A stretch of DNA of 44,228 nucleotides, from positions 1-44,228 of the forward strand of contig NZ_NRRF01000044.1 of the NCBI RefSeq assembly GCF_016583565.1. The letters are read 5' to 3'. This document shows positions 9,874 through 17,467 of this stretch, piece after piece; position 1 is the stretch's first letter, and each line of letters opens with the position of its first letter. Below the pieces are notes generated by a model. The model worked only from the letters and a program-made list of their open reading frames with translations. It was not told the DNA's origin and did not search any database. Source of the DNA: Thiocystis violacea (GTDB taxonomy: Bacteria > Pseudomonadota > Gammaproteobacteria > Chromatiales > Chromatiaceae). The position numbers and the translations under genes were made by a program.

Positions 9874-12611
9874 CAGCCGAAGTCCGGCCTCATGCGCTTC
9901 AGGTGCTCCGCGACCTTCGCGGACAGCGCCTCGACCTCATCGGTGAGCCGCGGCAGGGGTGTCGCATAGCGTTCCGCAAGCTGGCGCACGCGCCCCGTGA
10001 GCGTCTGGCTGACGCGATCCAGCTCACCTTGCACATCAGCCGCGAGCCGGGTGAGCCACTTGTCGTCTACCACCAGCGTCTTGATCTCGGCCTCGGTGAG
10101 CGTCGGGTATTTCTCGTAAGCGACCCGGTCGAGGGCTTCCTCGGCCGCCTTGAGCTTGGCCTTGAGTTCGGCATGCTCGTCCAGAAGCGCCAGATAGCGC
10201 ACCGTGGCCTGAAGATCGCCGAAGCCCTCGGGAAGCGGGTCCTCGGCGAGCCGATCCTGAAATCCCGACTCGACCGCCGCGAAGCGATGCTTGGCCGCCT
10301 TATCGGCCTCCTTCCGTTGCTTGTCCGCTTCGACATAGTCGGTCAGCGCGGCCCGTTCCGCGCCGGGCGGAATCCGGCACAACCGATCCTTGACCGCCTT
10401 GAGGGTGAGCTTGCCCTTGGCATTCTTCAGGGCGGAGAACTCATGCTGATCGCTGAGCGCCTGCAGCTGTGCGGCCTGCGAATTCGCCGTCTCGATGCTG
10501 GCGCTATAAGCGGCATAGGCCGGCTTGTCCTGCTGGTCCCAAAGCGCGACCAGCGCCTCGGTGTAGGCTGTCTGGGCGTCGGCCTTGGTCGCGACATCGT
10601 TTAACACGCCCTCGTCGCCGCCGTGCTCTTCGGACAACTGATCGAGGCTGGCGGTGACGGTCTCCAACTCGGCCTGCTGGGCATCGATGGCCGCCTGCTC
10701 CTTGGCGAAGTAGCGGGCGACGATGAGCGGCTTGGGGATCAGATCGCAGGTCCAGCCCTTATCCTTCATCTCGCCCTTGCGCTTGCCGGCCTTCACCTCC
10801 TCCCTGACCCGATGGGTCTCAGCTACCCAGCCATCGGCGGCGATGAGGTAGCAGTCGTCTTGCATGGTCTCGGCCCAGTAGTCCATCAGGTGCTGGTAGA
10901 CGGCGTAGGCATCGAGCAGGGGCGCGGCCCGAAAGGTGGCGAGCAGGTTCTCGGCGATGGTCTCGATGAGCGCCTTGGGATGATCGTCCTGGTCGAAGCC
11001 CTTCAGGCGCGGGAGGTTGGCCTCGCGCCATTGGGCGAAGCGTCGAGTCACATCCTGGTTGAAGGCGGTGAATTCCGGATGCCCCATGATGGCGGCCTGC
11101 ACCTCGGCGATGGGCAGCCGCGGGTCGCTGTAGCCGGGCCGGTCGGCAGGCTGGAACAGGACGGCACGCAGGCCGGGGAGCACCTGCCAGTAGCGATTCA
11201 GGGCATCGATGTCGCGCTCTGGGATGCCTCCGCGCAGGTGGCCGTCGATGTCCTGGATGTCTTCCGCGGAGGTCGAGTCGATGTAGCGCGGCAGGTTGAG
11301 GTTGTAGTCGTTCTTGGGGTCGCTGATCTCGTCGAAGGGCACCATGCGGGCGTAACGCGGCGCCTCGCCCTGTTTGCGGAAGGCATCAACGATGCGGTGG
11401 ATGTCCTGCTCGCGCAGGCGGTTTTTGTTGCCGTCTTTGATGAAGCCTTTGGATGCGTCGATCATGAAGACGCCCTTGCGGGCGGTGGCGTTCTCCTTGT
11501 CCAGCACCAGGATGCAGGCAGGGATGCAGGTGCCGTAGAACAGATTCGCGGGCAGGCCGATGATGCCCTTGAGGTAGCCGGAGCGGACCAGCCGCTCGCG
11601 GATGACGGCCTCCGCATTGCCGCGGAACAGCACGCCGTGGGGCAGGATGCAGGCACCTTTGCCCGCGCTCTTCATGCAGCGGATGATGTGCAGCAGGTAG
11701 GCGTAGTCGCCCTGCTTGGCCGGTGGCTCACCCCACTGGAAGCGCTGATAGGGATCATCCGAGGGCGAGAATCCAGCACTCCAATTCTTTTCGGAGAAGG
11801 GGACTCCCGCGATCACGTAATCATAGGTTCGCAACTGCGCGCCATTCGTAAACTTGGGCGAGGTCAGGCTATTGCCCAACTGGATATTGGCGGTCGGGAA
11901 GTCGTGCAGGATCATGTTCATGCGGGCCAGACCAGTCGTGGTCATGTCCTTCTCCTGCCCCTCCAGGGTGATGTGCTTCCCGGCTTGGGCCGCGACCTTC
12001 AGCAGCAGCGAACCCGAACCACAGATGGGATCATGGGCGGTCGTGGATGCCTTGGCATTCTCGGGCGAGATGCCGATCACCTGGGCGATGATGCGACTGA
12101 CCTCGGCCGGAATGTAGAAGTAACCCTTGTCTTTGCCTGACTCCTGCGCGAATTGACGCATCAGATACTCGTAGGCATCGCCGAGAATGTCGTCGTGCTC
12201 CGCACGGTTCTTGGAGAAATCCAGTTCCGGCTTCTGGAAGATGGCCACCAGGTTCGTCAGGCGCTCCACCATCGCCTGGCCTTCGCCGAGCTTGTTCGGG
12301 TCGTTGAAATCGGGGAAGTCGCTGCGCGCGAGGCGGGCGTTGGCGTCGATGAGCGGCTGGATGATCTGGGTGTTGATCTTGTCGCCAATGTCGCTCTTGC
12401 CCTTGAGCGCAATCATGTCTTTGAAGCCCCCGCCGGCCGGGATGATAACGGGCGGGGCGAAGTCGTCGGAGTCGGCGTATTTGTCCGAGATGTACTTGAT
12501 GAACAGCATGAACAGGACGTAGTCCTTGTACTGGCTGGCGTCCATACCGCCGCGCAGCTCATCGCAGGAGGCCCAGAGGGAGGAGTAAAGATCGGACTTC
12601 TTGATCGCCAT
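9873..12611 (-). CDS. hsdM: Type I DNA methyltransferase subunit M (HsdM) with altered catalytic motif
   Basis: First gene of the operon, 912 residues. It comprises an N-terminal HsdM bundle (1-130), an N6-adenine methyltransferase domain (about 140-450) and a long, largely helical extension (about 560-912). The S-adenosylmethionine-binding motif DPICGSG (194-200) is normal. Motif IV, expected as NPPF and contacting the target adenine, reads AGVPFS at 268-273. The codons GGA and GTC at 11802-11807 replace those for Asn and Pro. The surrounding sequence (DYVIA, then FSEKNW and AKQGDYAYLLH) is otherwise a good match to active HsdM proteins. Methylation is therefore doubtful, although restriction genes downstream appear intact. 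Confidence 0.92.
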   Translation of the reverse strand: MAIKKSDLYSSLWASCDELRGGMDASQYKDYVLFMLFIKYISDKYADSDDFAPPVIIPAGGGFKDMIALKGKSDIGDKINTQIIQPLIDANARLARSDFPDFNDPNKLGEGQAMVERLTNLVAIFQKPELDFSKNRAEHDDILGDAYEYLMRQFAQESGKDKGYFYIPAEVSRIIAQVIGISPENAKASTTAHDPICGSGSLLLKVAAQAGKHITLEGQEKDMTTTGLARMNMILHDFPTANIQLGNSLTSPKFTNGAQLRTYDYVIAGVPFSEKNWSAGFSPSDDPYQRFQWGEPPAKQGDYAYLLHIIRCMKSAGKGACILPHGVLFRGNAEAVIRERLVRSGYLKGIIGLPANLFYGTCIPACILVLDKENATARKGVFMIDASKGFIKDGNKNRLREQDIHRIVDAFRKQGEAPRYARMVPFDEISDPKNDYNLNLPRYIDSTSAEDIQDIDGHLRGGIPERDIDALNRYWQVLPGLRAVLFQPADRPGYSDPRLPIAEVQAAIMGHPEFTAFNQDVTRRFAQWREANLPRLKGFDQDDHPKALIETIAENLLATFRAAPLLDAYAVYQHLMDYWAETMQDDCYLIAADGWVAETHRVREEVKAGKRKGEMKDKGWTCDLIPKPLIVARYFAKEQAAIDAQQAELETVTASLDQLSEEHGGDEGVLNDVATKADAQTAYTEALVALWDQQDKPAYAAYSASIETANSQAAQLQALSDQHEFSALKNAKGKLTLKAVKDRLCRIPPGAERAALTDYVEADKQRKEADKAAKHRFAAVESGFQDRLAEDPLPEGFGDLQATVRYLALLDEHAELKAKLKAAEEALDRVAYEKYPTLTEAEIKTLVVDDKWLTRLAADVQGELDRVSQTLTGRVRQLAERYATPLPRLTDEVEALSAKVAEHLKRMRPDFG

Positions 12612-12860
12612 GGTTCGGTTACAGCTGTTCCTTCGTTAAGACTGAGGCTCCGCCCTGAATGAGTGCCGCCGGCCTGATCCGCGCCCTCGATCGGAGCGCC
12701 CTTGCACCTGCCAGGCTCCCAGATCAGCACCCCAACCTTGTTCGGGGCGGACCGATGCTCCCGACAGTCCACAGCACGTCCTGCAGCGCAAACGCTGCAA
12801 AGTACAGGAAAAACCGCTAACGTCCAAAAAAAGCGATTGATACACGCCAAGGAGGAACGC

Positions 12861-13487
12861 ATGACTCGCCACTACTCGATCAACAACCTGTCCCGCCAGA
12901 TGCCGAACGCCTTGCTGGCGCGGTACTTCCAGATGCACGGGCTGTTCGGCGACCTGGATTTTGCGGAGATGAACGAAGGCACTCCGGATGCCCTGTTCGA
13001 GGCATGGCGGGATCTGTCGGACACCCAGCGCAATCCGTTGGAGGCGGAGTTGCGGCAGATCTTCGATATGAGCTGCGAGAAGGGCTGGCTGGCGATCCTC
13101 GACGAGGCGCGTTGGCAGTGTGGGGCGGATTCCGAGGCTTTCGCGTCTTTCTCCGACCAGCTTTCGGCCCTTTCCAGCCACTATGCCCGCGCGATGATCA
13201 CCTTCCTCGACTATGGGCCTTGGTGGAAGGGCGCAACCCGCTTCTACCACGCGGACATGCTGTCCTATTGGCGCAAGCGCCGGAACCTGCCTCGACAGCA
13301 GGCGGCGGTCGATACCGCGAGCTTGCGGGAACTGGCCAACCTGATCAGTCACTACTTTCGCCATGCCGAAGGGCGTGGCCAGCATTGCGTGGTCGAGCCC
13401 TATCGACGCAACGATCTCGACTACTTCTTCGCCTTCCCGGAGGATCACTCACAGCAAGCCGCCGAATGGGTCAACGGGGAATTCCAT
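12861..13487 (+). pseudogene. 5' fragment of an uncharacterised gene, fused to zinc-ribbon gene remnant
   Basis: A strong ribosome-binding site (AGGAGG at 12849-12854) precedes the ATG at 12861, and 209 codons follow. I recognise no domain. The segment ends in DYFFAFPEDHSQQAAEWVNG, a style I associate with hypothetical proteins near restriction loci. Close to codon 210 the sequence switches, in frame, to a segment that belongs to the zinc-ribbon family below. A longer upstream frame from 12702 exists but has no ribosome-binding site. The promoter region it shares with the divergent hsdM is 249 bp long. I read this as the front part of a gene cut by recombination. Confidence 0.6.
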
Positions 13488-13942
13488 CCGCTCTATCGGC
13501 ACCAGCGCACAGGTGGTGATTGGACGCCGATGGGTACGCCGTCCAGTTGGACTGGACCGGCTGCAACTACGGCGGATCGCGTCCCTGGTTCCTCTGCCCG
13601 GCGAATGGCTGCGGACGACGGGTGGCCATGCTCTATCTCGGCGGCTCGGGCATCTTTGCCTGCCGGCACTGCTACCGGCTGGCTTATGACTGTCAGCGCG
13701 AAACCGACGATGACCGCGCGATGCGGCGGGCGGAGACCATTCGCCGACGGCTGGGCTGGGAGCCTGGCATCCTGAACTTCCCCGGTCGACGACCGAAGGG
13801 GATGCACCGACGCACCTTCGAGCGACTGAGGCAGCAGCATGATCGTTTCGTCAGTGCCTCGATCGCTGGGATGGCCAGTCGGCTGCGGCTGGTGGAGAGA
13901 GGGCTGGGCGGGTTGCTAGACGACCTGGATGTCGACTGGTGA
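13488..13942 (+). pseudogene. 3' part of a zinc-ribbon protein gene, frameshifted
   Basis: The segment starts in frame with the preceding fragment as LYRHQRTGGDWTPM (13491-13532). It continues only after a one-base shift near 13530 as YAVQLDWTGCNYGG. A zinc ribbon follows, with Cys pairs in WFLCPANGCGRR and FACRHCYRLAY. Two overlapping pieces that read as one protein only across a shift indicate a one-base deletion. The missing N-terminus was replaced by the unrelated fragment at 12861-13487. The C-terminal helix ends at a TGA at 13940-13942. Family members are common hypothetical proteins of mobile elements, and no function is assigned. Confidence 0.65.
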
Positions 13943-14064
13943 ATCTGTTTCGCAAAATGGACGTGGATTCTCGAAAAAGAGCCCAGCGCACGGAACCGTG
14001 AGTAAGCGTTTCTGAGGGTGGGGGTAAAAGTGGGGGTAAATTTCGGGTTTTCGTCAGAAACGAA

Positions 14065-14097
14065 AAAGGCTCAGCACCTGATTGATGCTAAGCCTTT
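14065..14097 (-). terminator. Terminator that once served tRNA-Arg
   Basis: A 12-bp stem with one mismatch (14065-14076 with 14086-14097) and a 9-nt loop is followed on the minus strand by TTTTTCGTTT. It stands directly downstream of the tRNA-Arg 3' fragment and has the same form as the terminator behind tRNA-Glu at 398. Confidence 0.8.
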
Positions 14098-14105
14098 GTC
14101 TTTAT

Positions 14106-14153
14106 TGGCGCGCCCGGAGAGATTCGAACTCCCGACCACCTGGTTCGTAGCCA
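14106..14153 (-). other. tRNA-Arg 3' fragment, probable attachment site of an integrative element
   Basis: The minus strand holds the 3' 48 nt of a tRNA-Arg: the anticodon loop CTACGAA (anticodon ACG), T arm GGGAGTTCGAATCTC, acceptor strand CGGGCGC and CCA. The D arm and 5' acceptor strand are absent, and the sequence beyond 14153 is unrelated. Integration into the 3' end of a tRNA leaves exactly this remnant at the far end of the element. The fragment's polarity places the element to the right, so an intact tRNA-Arg(ACG) copy and the integrase should lie further right, beyond the window. Confidence 0.75.
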
Positions 14154-14212
14154 ATTTCCCCAAACTGCTACCTTTATTTTTCAACATATTAGCGCATCCG
14201 CCCCCACGCAAT

Positions 14213-14273
14213 CGTGACTCACCGTGACTCAGGTTGCCCCAACGTGACTGGAGCGCGTCACGTTCGAGTCACG
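14213..14273 (+). repeat. Cluster of CGTGACT heptamers
   Basis: CGTGACT occurs at 14213, 14223 and 14243. Inverted versions occur at 14256 (CGTCACG) and 14267 (AGTCACG). The cluster lies between the att-like fragment and the end of the repressor gene, overlapping its last codons. Recombinase arm-type or accessory-factor sites look like this, but no protein can be assigned. The 14154-14268 stretch contains no gene. Confidence 0.5.
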
Positions 14274-14688
14274 CTCGCGAGATCCCCCTGATCGTCGTCA
14301 AGAGCTGAACGTACCCGCTTTTTGCTGCCGGTTTCGGCAGCTCGATCGAGCGCAAGGCCAACCATTCCGCCGACGTGATCTCTAGCGTCGCTAGGAGCGC
14401 GCTGTCAGCGGCGAGTTCGCGCAATCCGGCGGGCGTCCCAGGATCAGCCAACAGGCGCTCGGCAGCCGGCGAATACTCGCCCTGATCGTCAGCGAGCTGA
14501 TGCCCGATCAGATAGCTCTCGGATACTCCATACAGCTCGGCCAGCCTCGCAAGCATCTCCACGCTCGGCTTCTTGTCGCCGTTTTCCAGCCGCGAGACGA
14601 AGCCTTGCGCAATTCCGAGTGCATCCGAGACCTCCTTTTGCTTGAGGCCCTTGGCCTGTCGAGCGGATTTGAGACGAGTGTGCAACAT
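14269..14688 (-). CDS. XRE-family repressor (CI-like)
   Basis: A 139-residue DNA-binding regulator. Residues about 5-60 form a helix-turn-helix of the lambda-repressor type (LKQKEVSDALGIAQGFVSRLE). The rest is a helical tail with no peptidase motif, so a RecA-cleaved CI-type switch is not indicated. It is transcribed leftward and faces another XRE gene across 93 bp containing an operator-like inverted repeat. The repressor plus opposing cro-like gene plus replication genes arrangement is that of a temperate element's control region. The C-terminal codons run into the heptamer repeats. Confidence 0.85.
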   Translation of the reverse strand: MLHTRLKSARQAKGLKQKEVSDALGIAQGFVSRLENGDKKPSVEMLARLAELYGVSESYLIGHQLADDQGEYSPAAERLLADPGTPAGLRELAADSALLATLEITSAEWLALRSIELPKPAAKSGYVQLLTTIRGISRA

Positions 14689-14731
14689 ACGGCGAATTAT
14701 GCCCCTGGGACATTTAACAGTCTAATTTTCC

Positions 14732-14760
14732 TTGAGAATATAACCTATGGGAGTTATTTT
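14732..14760 (+). promoter_or_regulatory. Rightward promoter of the element's early operon
   Basis: TTGAGA (14732-14737) and TATTTT (14755-14760) are separated by 17 bp. They lie in an AT-rich island within otherwise GC-rich DNA, 21 bp before the ATG of the small XRE gene. Confidence 0.5.
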
Positions 14761-14768
14761 ATTCCCAT
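14747..14768. promoter_or_regulatory. Operator-like inverted repeat
   Basis: ATGGGA (14747-14752) and TCCCAT (14763-14768) are perfect inverted copies 10 bp apart and overlap the -10 region of the rightward promoter. A repressor bound here would block that promoter. The divergent repressor gene at 14269-14688 is the natural candidate. Confidence 0.5.
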
Positions 14769-14781
14769 TGGAGGACATAAT

Positions 14782-15018
14782 ATGACCACAGAGCACCATG
14801 CCCAAACGATTGCCGTGACCGTCGGTCGGAATCTCCGAGTCTGGAGGGCACGCAACTCCGTCACCCAGATGGATCTCGCCCGGAGGATGCGGCTTTCGCA
14901 AGGCTACTTCAGCCGCATCGAGAAAGGTCAGAAGTGCCCAAGCCTCAGAACCCTGGAACGGCTGGCCGCCGAAATCGGTGTGCCTGTCAGTGAACTCATC
15001 ACAACCGACGGGAGCTGA
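14782..15018 (+). CDS. Small XRE-family regulator (Cro-like position)
   Basis: A 78-residue protein that is essentially one helix-turn-helix domain (VTQMDLARRMRLSQGYFSRI at residues about 24-43). The ATG at 14782 follows GGAGG at 14770-14774. The longer open frame upstream crosses the promoter and is not used. It is first in a rightward operon and ends 2 bp before the replication gene. By position it corresponds to cro of lambdoid phages, although its sequence resembles general XRE proteins. Confidence 0.85.
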   Translation: MTTEHHAQTIAVTVGRNLRVWRARNSVTQMDLARRMRLSQGYFSRIEKGQKCPSLRTLERLAAEIGVPVSELITTDGS

Positions 15019-15020
15019 CC

Positions 15021-15857
15021 GTGAGTCTGTCAGCCCTGGAGTGGGCTTGGAGCCTCTTGGTATCGCCCACGCAGAAGCTCGTGCTCTTGGCCCTTGCAGA
15101 TCACGCCAATGAAGATCGGGAGTGCTGGCCGTCGCTCTCGCGTCTCAGCGCACGCACTGGGCTTTCGCCTTCGGGTGTCAAGGATGCGCTGAACGCGCTT
15201 GAGCGGGCACACCTTGTCATCCGGGAACGCGACCGGGGGCGCGTGACGATCTATCGGCTCGGCATCAACGGCCATCCAACTAGGCCGGGAGGCGGCCTAG
15301 GCCAGGAGGCGGCTAAGCCGCGAGACGGCTCAACTAGGCCGGGTGGCGGCCTAGGCCAGGAGGCGGCTAGGCCGTCTGGCGGCTCAACTAGGCCGAGTGG
15401 CGGCCTAGGCCAGGAGGCGGCTAGGCCGTCTGGCGGCTCAACTAGGCCGCCTGGCGGCCCTGAACTAGGCCGCCTGGCGGCCACTAACCGTAAGCTGAAC
15501 CGTAAAGAACCGTTAGCAGCTAGCAGCAGCTCGCGCGAAAACCGAGTTGAACAGTCAGAAAAACCCGCTCGGCTTGCTCTTCGCGATCTGCCGCAGTCGT
15601 GGCAATCGTGGGCTACCGAGGCGCGTCCGGATCTCGATCTCGACGCGGTCTGGATAGGCTTCCGCGATTACTGGCAGGCAGCGACCGGTGACAGGGCTGT
15701 CAGTGCGGACTGGTTCGCCGTTTGGCGCAAGTGGGTGAAGCGTGAATACGAGGCGAAAGATGACAAGACAGGCGCAACCGGAGTCAATGGCCGCGACCAT
15801 CGCCCGGATTACACCAAGGGAGCCACCCCGCTTGAGGACATCCCCTGGATGCAATGA
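15021..15857 (+). CDS. Replication initiator-like protein (HTH plus DnaT-like domain)
   Basis: A 278-residue protein starting with GTG at 15021. Residues about 15-75 are a winged helix-turn-helix (KLVLLALADHANEDRECWPS). Residues 87-155 are encoded by tandem repeats rich in Gly, Pro and Arg. Residues about 185-245 (DLPQSWQSWATEARPDLDLD, DWFAVWRKWV) resemble the C-terminal domain of the primosome protein DnaT. The helicase-loader gene follows 4 bp later. The layout matches lambda O-P, where the initiator gene contains the origin. Regulation should be by the operator upstream of 14782. Confidence 0.75.
   Translation: MSLSALEWAWSLLVSPTQKLVLLALADHANEDRECWPSLSRLSARTGLSPSGVKDALNALERAHLVIRERDRGRVTIYRLGINGHPTRPGGGLGQEAAKPRDGSTRPGGGLGQEAARPSGGSTRPSGGLGQEAARPSGGSTRPPGGPELGRLAATNRKLNRKEPLAASSSSRENRVEQSEKPARLALRDLPQSWQSWATEARPDLDLDAVWIGFRDYWQAATGDRAVSADWFAVWRKWVKREYEAKDDKTGATGVNGRDHRPDYTKGATPLEDIPWMQ
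15279..15485 (+). repeat. In-gene 54-bp tandem repeats, candidate replication origin iterons
   Basis: Three 54-bp units start at 15279, 15333 and 15387. They are followed by two shortened units at 15441 and 15464. Each begins ACTAGGCCG and contains GGCGGCCTAGGCCAGGAGGC, with nested TAGGCC and GGCCTA palindromes. The number of bases is a multiple of three, so the reading frame is kept. A less GC-rich stretch follows at 15481-15560. Confidence 0.75.
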
Positions 15858-15861
15858 ACCG

Positions 15862-16554
15862 ATGACCCTGGAGCAACTCAACGCTGTTGGGCGCGCGGAA
15901 GTTGTCGCGCTTGAGCGCGAGCGGGACCGCGACCGTCAGCACCGGCTCGAGGCGGAACTCGGGCGTTCGGGGATTCCCAGGCGATTCCTGGGGCGCGATT
16001 TCGGTGGCTACCATGCCGAGACGCCGGACCAGCGCCGCGCGCTGGAGACCTGCCAGCGGTACGCGGAAGGGTTTGCTCGCGTCCTGAGCGCGGGCTATTC
16101 GCTCGTCTTGGCCGGCAATCCTGGCACAGGCAAGACGCATCTGGCCTGCGCGATCCTGACTGCAGTGATCCGCTCGGGTCACACCGGGTTGTTCATGACC
16201 ATCTCGGAGGCGCTGCGGATGATCCGCGCGACCTACTCGCCGCGGGCCGAGCGCACCGAAGAGGAGGCGTTCGCACTGCTGATCGAGCCGGATCTTCTTG
16301 TCCTCGACGAGGTAGGCGTGTCGATCGGGGACCGTGAGAAGCGCCGGGCGTTGCTATTCGATCTGGTCAACGGGCGCTATTCCGCTCAACGTCCAACGCT
16401 TCTCATCGGCAATCTCGATGCGGATGGCATGAAGGACTACCTGGGGGCGCGGATCATGGATCGCGTGCTCGAATCCGGAAGCGCGTTGGTGCCGTTCACC
16501 TGGTCGAGCTACCGGACCCGCGCGAGTCGCCCTCAGACCGCACAGGAGGCGTAG
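15862..16554 (+). CDS. DnaC-like helicase loader (AAA+ ATPase)
   Basis: A 230-residue AAA+ protein of the DnaC/IstB group, expected to load the replicative helicase at the element's origin. Walker A is GNPGTGKT at residues 85-92, Walker B is LLVLDE at 145-150, and sensor I is LLIGNLD near 180. I chose the ATG at 15862, 4 bp after the preceding stop. The open frame extends upstream to 15742 inside the initiator gene. It has no zinc-binding N-terminal segment. IstB of IS21 elements is the main alternative, but no istA-like transposase is adjacent. Confidence 0.85.
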   Translation: MTLEQLNAVGRAEVVALERERDRDRQHRLEAELGRSGIPRRFLGRDFGGYHAETPDQRRALETCQRYAEGFARVLSAGYSLVLAGNPGTGKTHLACAILTAVIRSGHTGLFMTISEALRMIRATYSPRAERTEEEAFALLIEPDLLVLDEVGVSIGDREKRRALLFDLVNGRYSAQRPTLLIGNLDADGMKDYLGARIMDRVLESGSALVPFTWSSYRTRASRPQTAQEA

Positions 16555-16558
16555 AGCC

Positions 16559-16918
16559 GTGCCTGAGAAAATGACCCATAGGAGTTTTGATATAACCACT
16601 CGCGCAAGCTCCACGGCCCGTACAGCGTCTCTGAGCGGGGATGCCTGGTCGGGTGCGTTCACGCTTGCGGCCGACACCAGCTCCGTGGCCCTGGGTCCGC
16701 TCGCCGCGCCTTCGATGTGCATGGATCCCGAGGCCTACCGCGCTCGCATCCGTTGGCGCTACCGCAACAGCCCGGCGGCACGCCAGCAGTTGGCGGTGTT
16801 GGCGCGGCATCTCGCCGGCGGGGACGCACGTCCGCCGCTGTCGATCACCGGACCCTTCGCAGCGGAGGCGCGCGCGATCTTGACCGCTATTCACCGTCGA
16901 CCGGAGGACCTGACATGA
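16559..16918 (+). CDS. Hypothetical protein
   Basis: A 119-residue open frame opening with GTG at 16559. An ATG at 16571 is an equally good start. The C-terminal half (EAYRARIRWRYRNSPAARQQ to the end) is Arg/Ala-rich and helical. I recognise no domain. It sits between the helicase loader and the nuclease gene and overlaps the latter by four bases (ATGA), so it belongs to the same operon. Bases 16572-16595 contain CCCATAGG followed by an AT-rich run resembling part of the operator at 14747, which could also matter for regulation. Confidence 0.6.
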   Translation: MPEKMTHRSFDITTRASSTARTASLSGDAWSGAFTLAADTSSVALGPLAAPSMCMDPEAYRARIRWRYRNSPAARQQLAVLARHLAGGDARPPLSITGPFAAEARAILTAIHRRPEDLT

Positions 16919-17370
16919 GCCGAGCTTTTCGCCTGACCCCGATCGAGCCCCTGGAGCACGACATTCAGTGCGCGATCTTGCGCTATCTCGCCGTAGATCG
17001 ACGGGTGGCGTGGGCGCGTCGCTTCAACACCGGGGCGCATGTCGTCGAGGAGCGCGACAAGCATGGCAAGCCGAAGCGTCGCTTCATTCGCTATGCCTTT
17101 CCTGGCTGCTCGGATGTGCTGGGTCAGCTCGTGACCGGGAAATTCCTGGCGATTGAGGTCAAGCGTCTAGGCGAGGAACCCAGCGACGAGCAAGCGGCCT
17201 TCCTTGCCCAAGTCGAAGCGGCCGGCGGGCTGGCGATCCTTGCCTGCGGCATCGAGGACGTGAAGCGGGGGCTGGATGCGTTCTTCGGCGAATCCGCGCC
17301 GAACGTGCAGGCGGTACGCGAGACCGCGATCAGTCCACCACTGCGCTATCCGCGCGGGGTAAGTGGCTGA
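16915..17370 (+). CDS. VRR-NUC domain nuclease
   Basis: A 151-residue stand-alone VRR-NUC protein, a PD-(D/E)xK-fold nuclease common in phages. The core is visible as LEHDIQCAILRYL (8-25 region), PGCSD at 63-67 (Asp67) and the E-x-K of AIEVKR (Glu81, Lys83). Such proteins act on branched or single-strand-containing DNA in replication and recombination. I chose the ATG at 16915 because it overlaps the preceding stop and follows GGAGG at 16900-16904. An upstream extension in the same frame lies inside the previous gene. It closes the replication module. Confidence 0.87.
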   Translation: MSRAFRLTPIEPLEHDIQCAILRYLAVDRRVAWARRFNTGAHVVEERDKHGKPKRRFIRYAFPGCSDVLGQLVTGKFLAIEVKRLGEEPSDEQAAFLAQVEAAGGLAILACGIEDVKRGLDAFFGESAPNVQAVRETAISPPLRYPRGVSG

Positions 17371-17467
17371 ACCCCAGGGGAACGCCACCCTCGCACCCCC
17401 GACCCGCGATCAGGCGTGACAGCCCGGAGAGACGGGCATCCATCCACGATGACAGGAGATCCACGCC

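Noticed and set aside
2852..12140. Several long plus-strand open frames opposite hsdR, fic, hsdS and hsdM
   Set aside because: High-GC shadow frames on the complementary strand with skewed composition. The minus-strand genes carry clear motifs and coupled starts.
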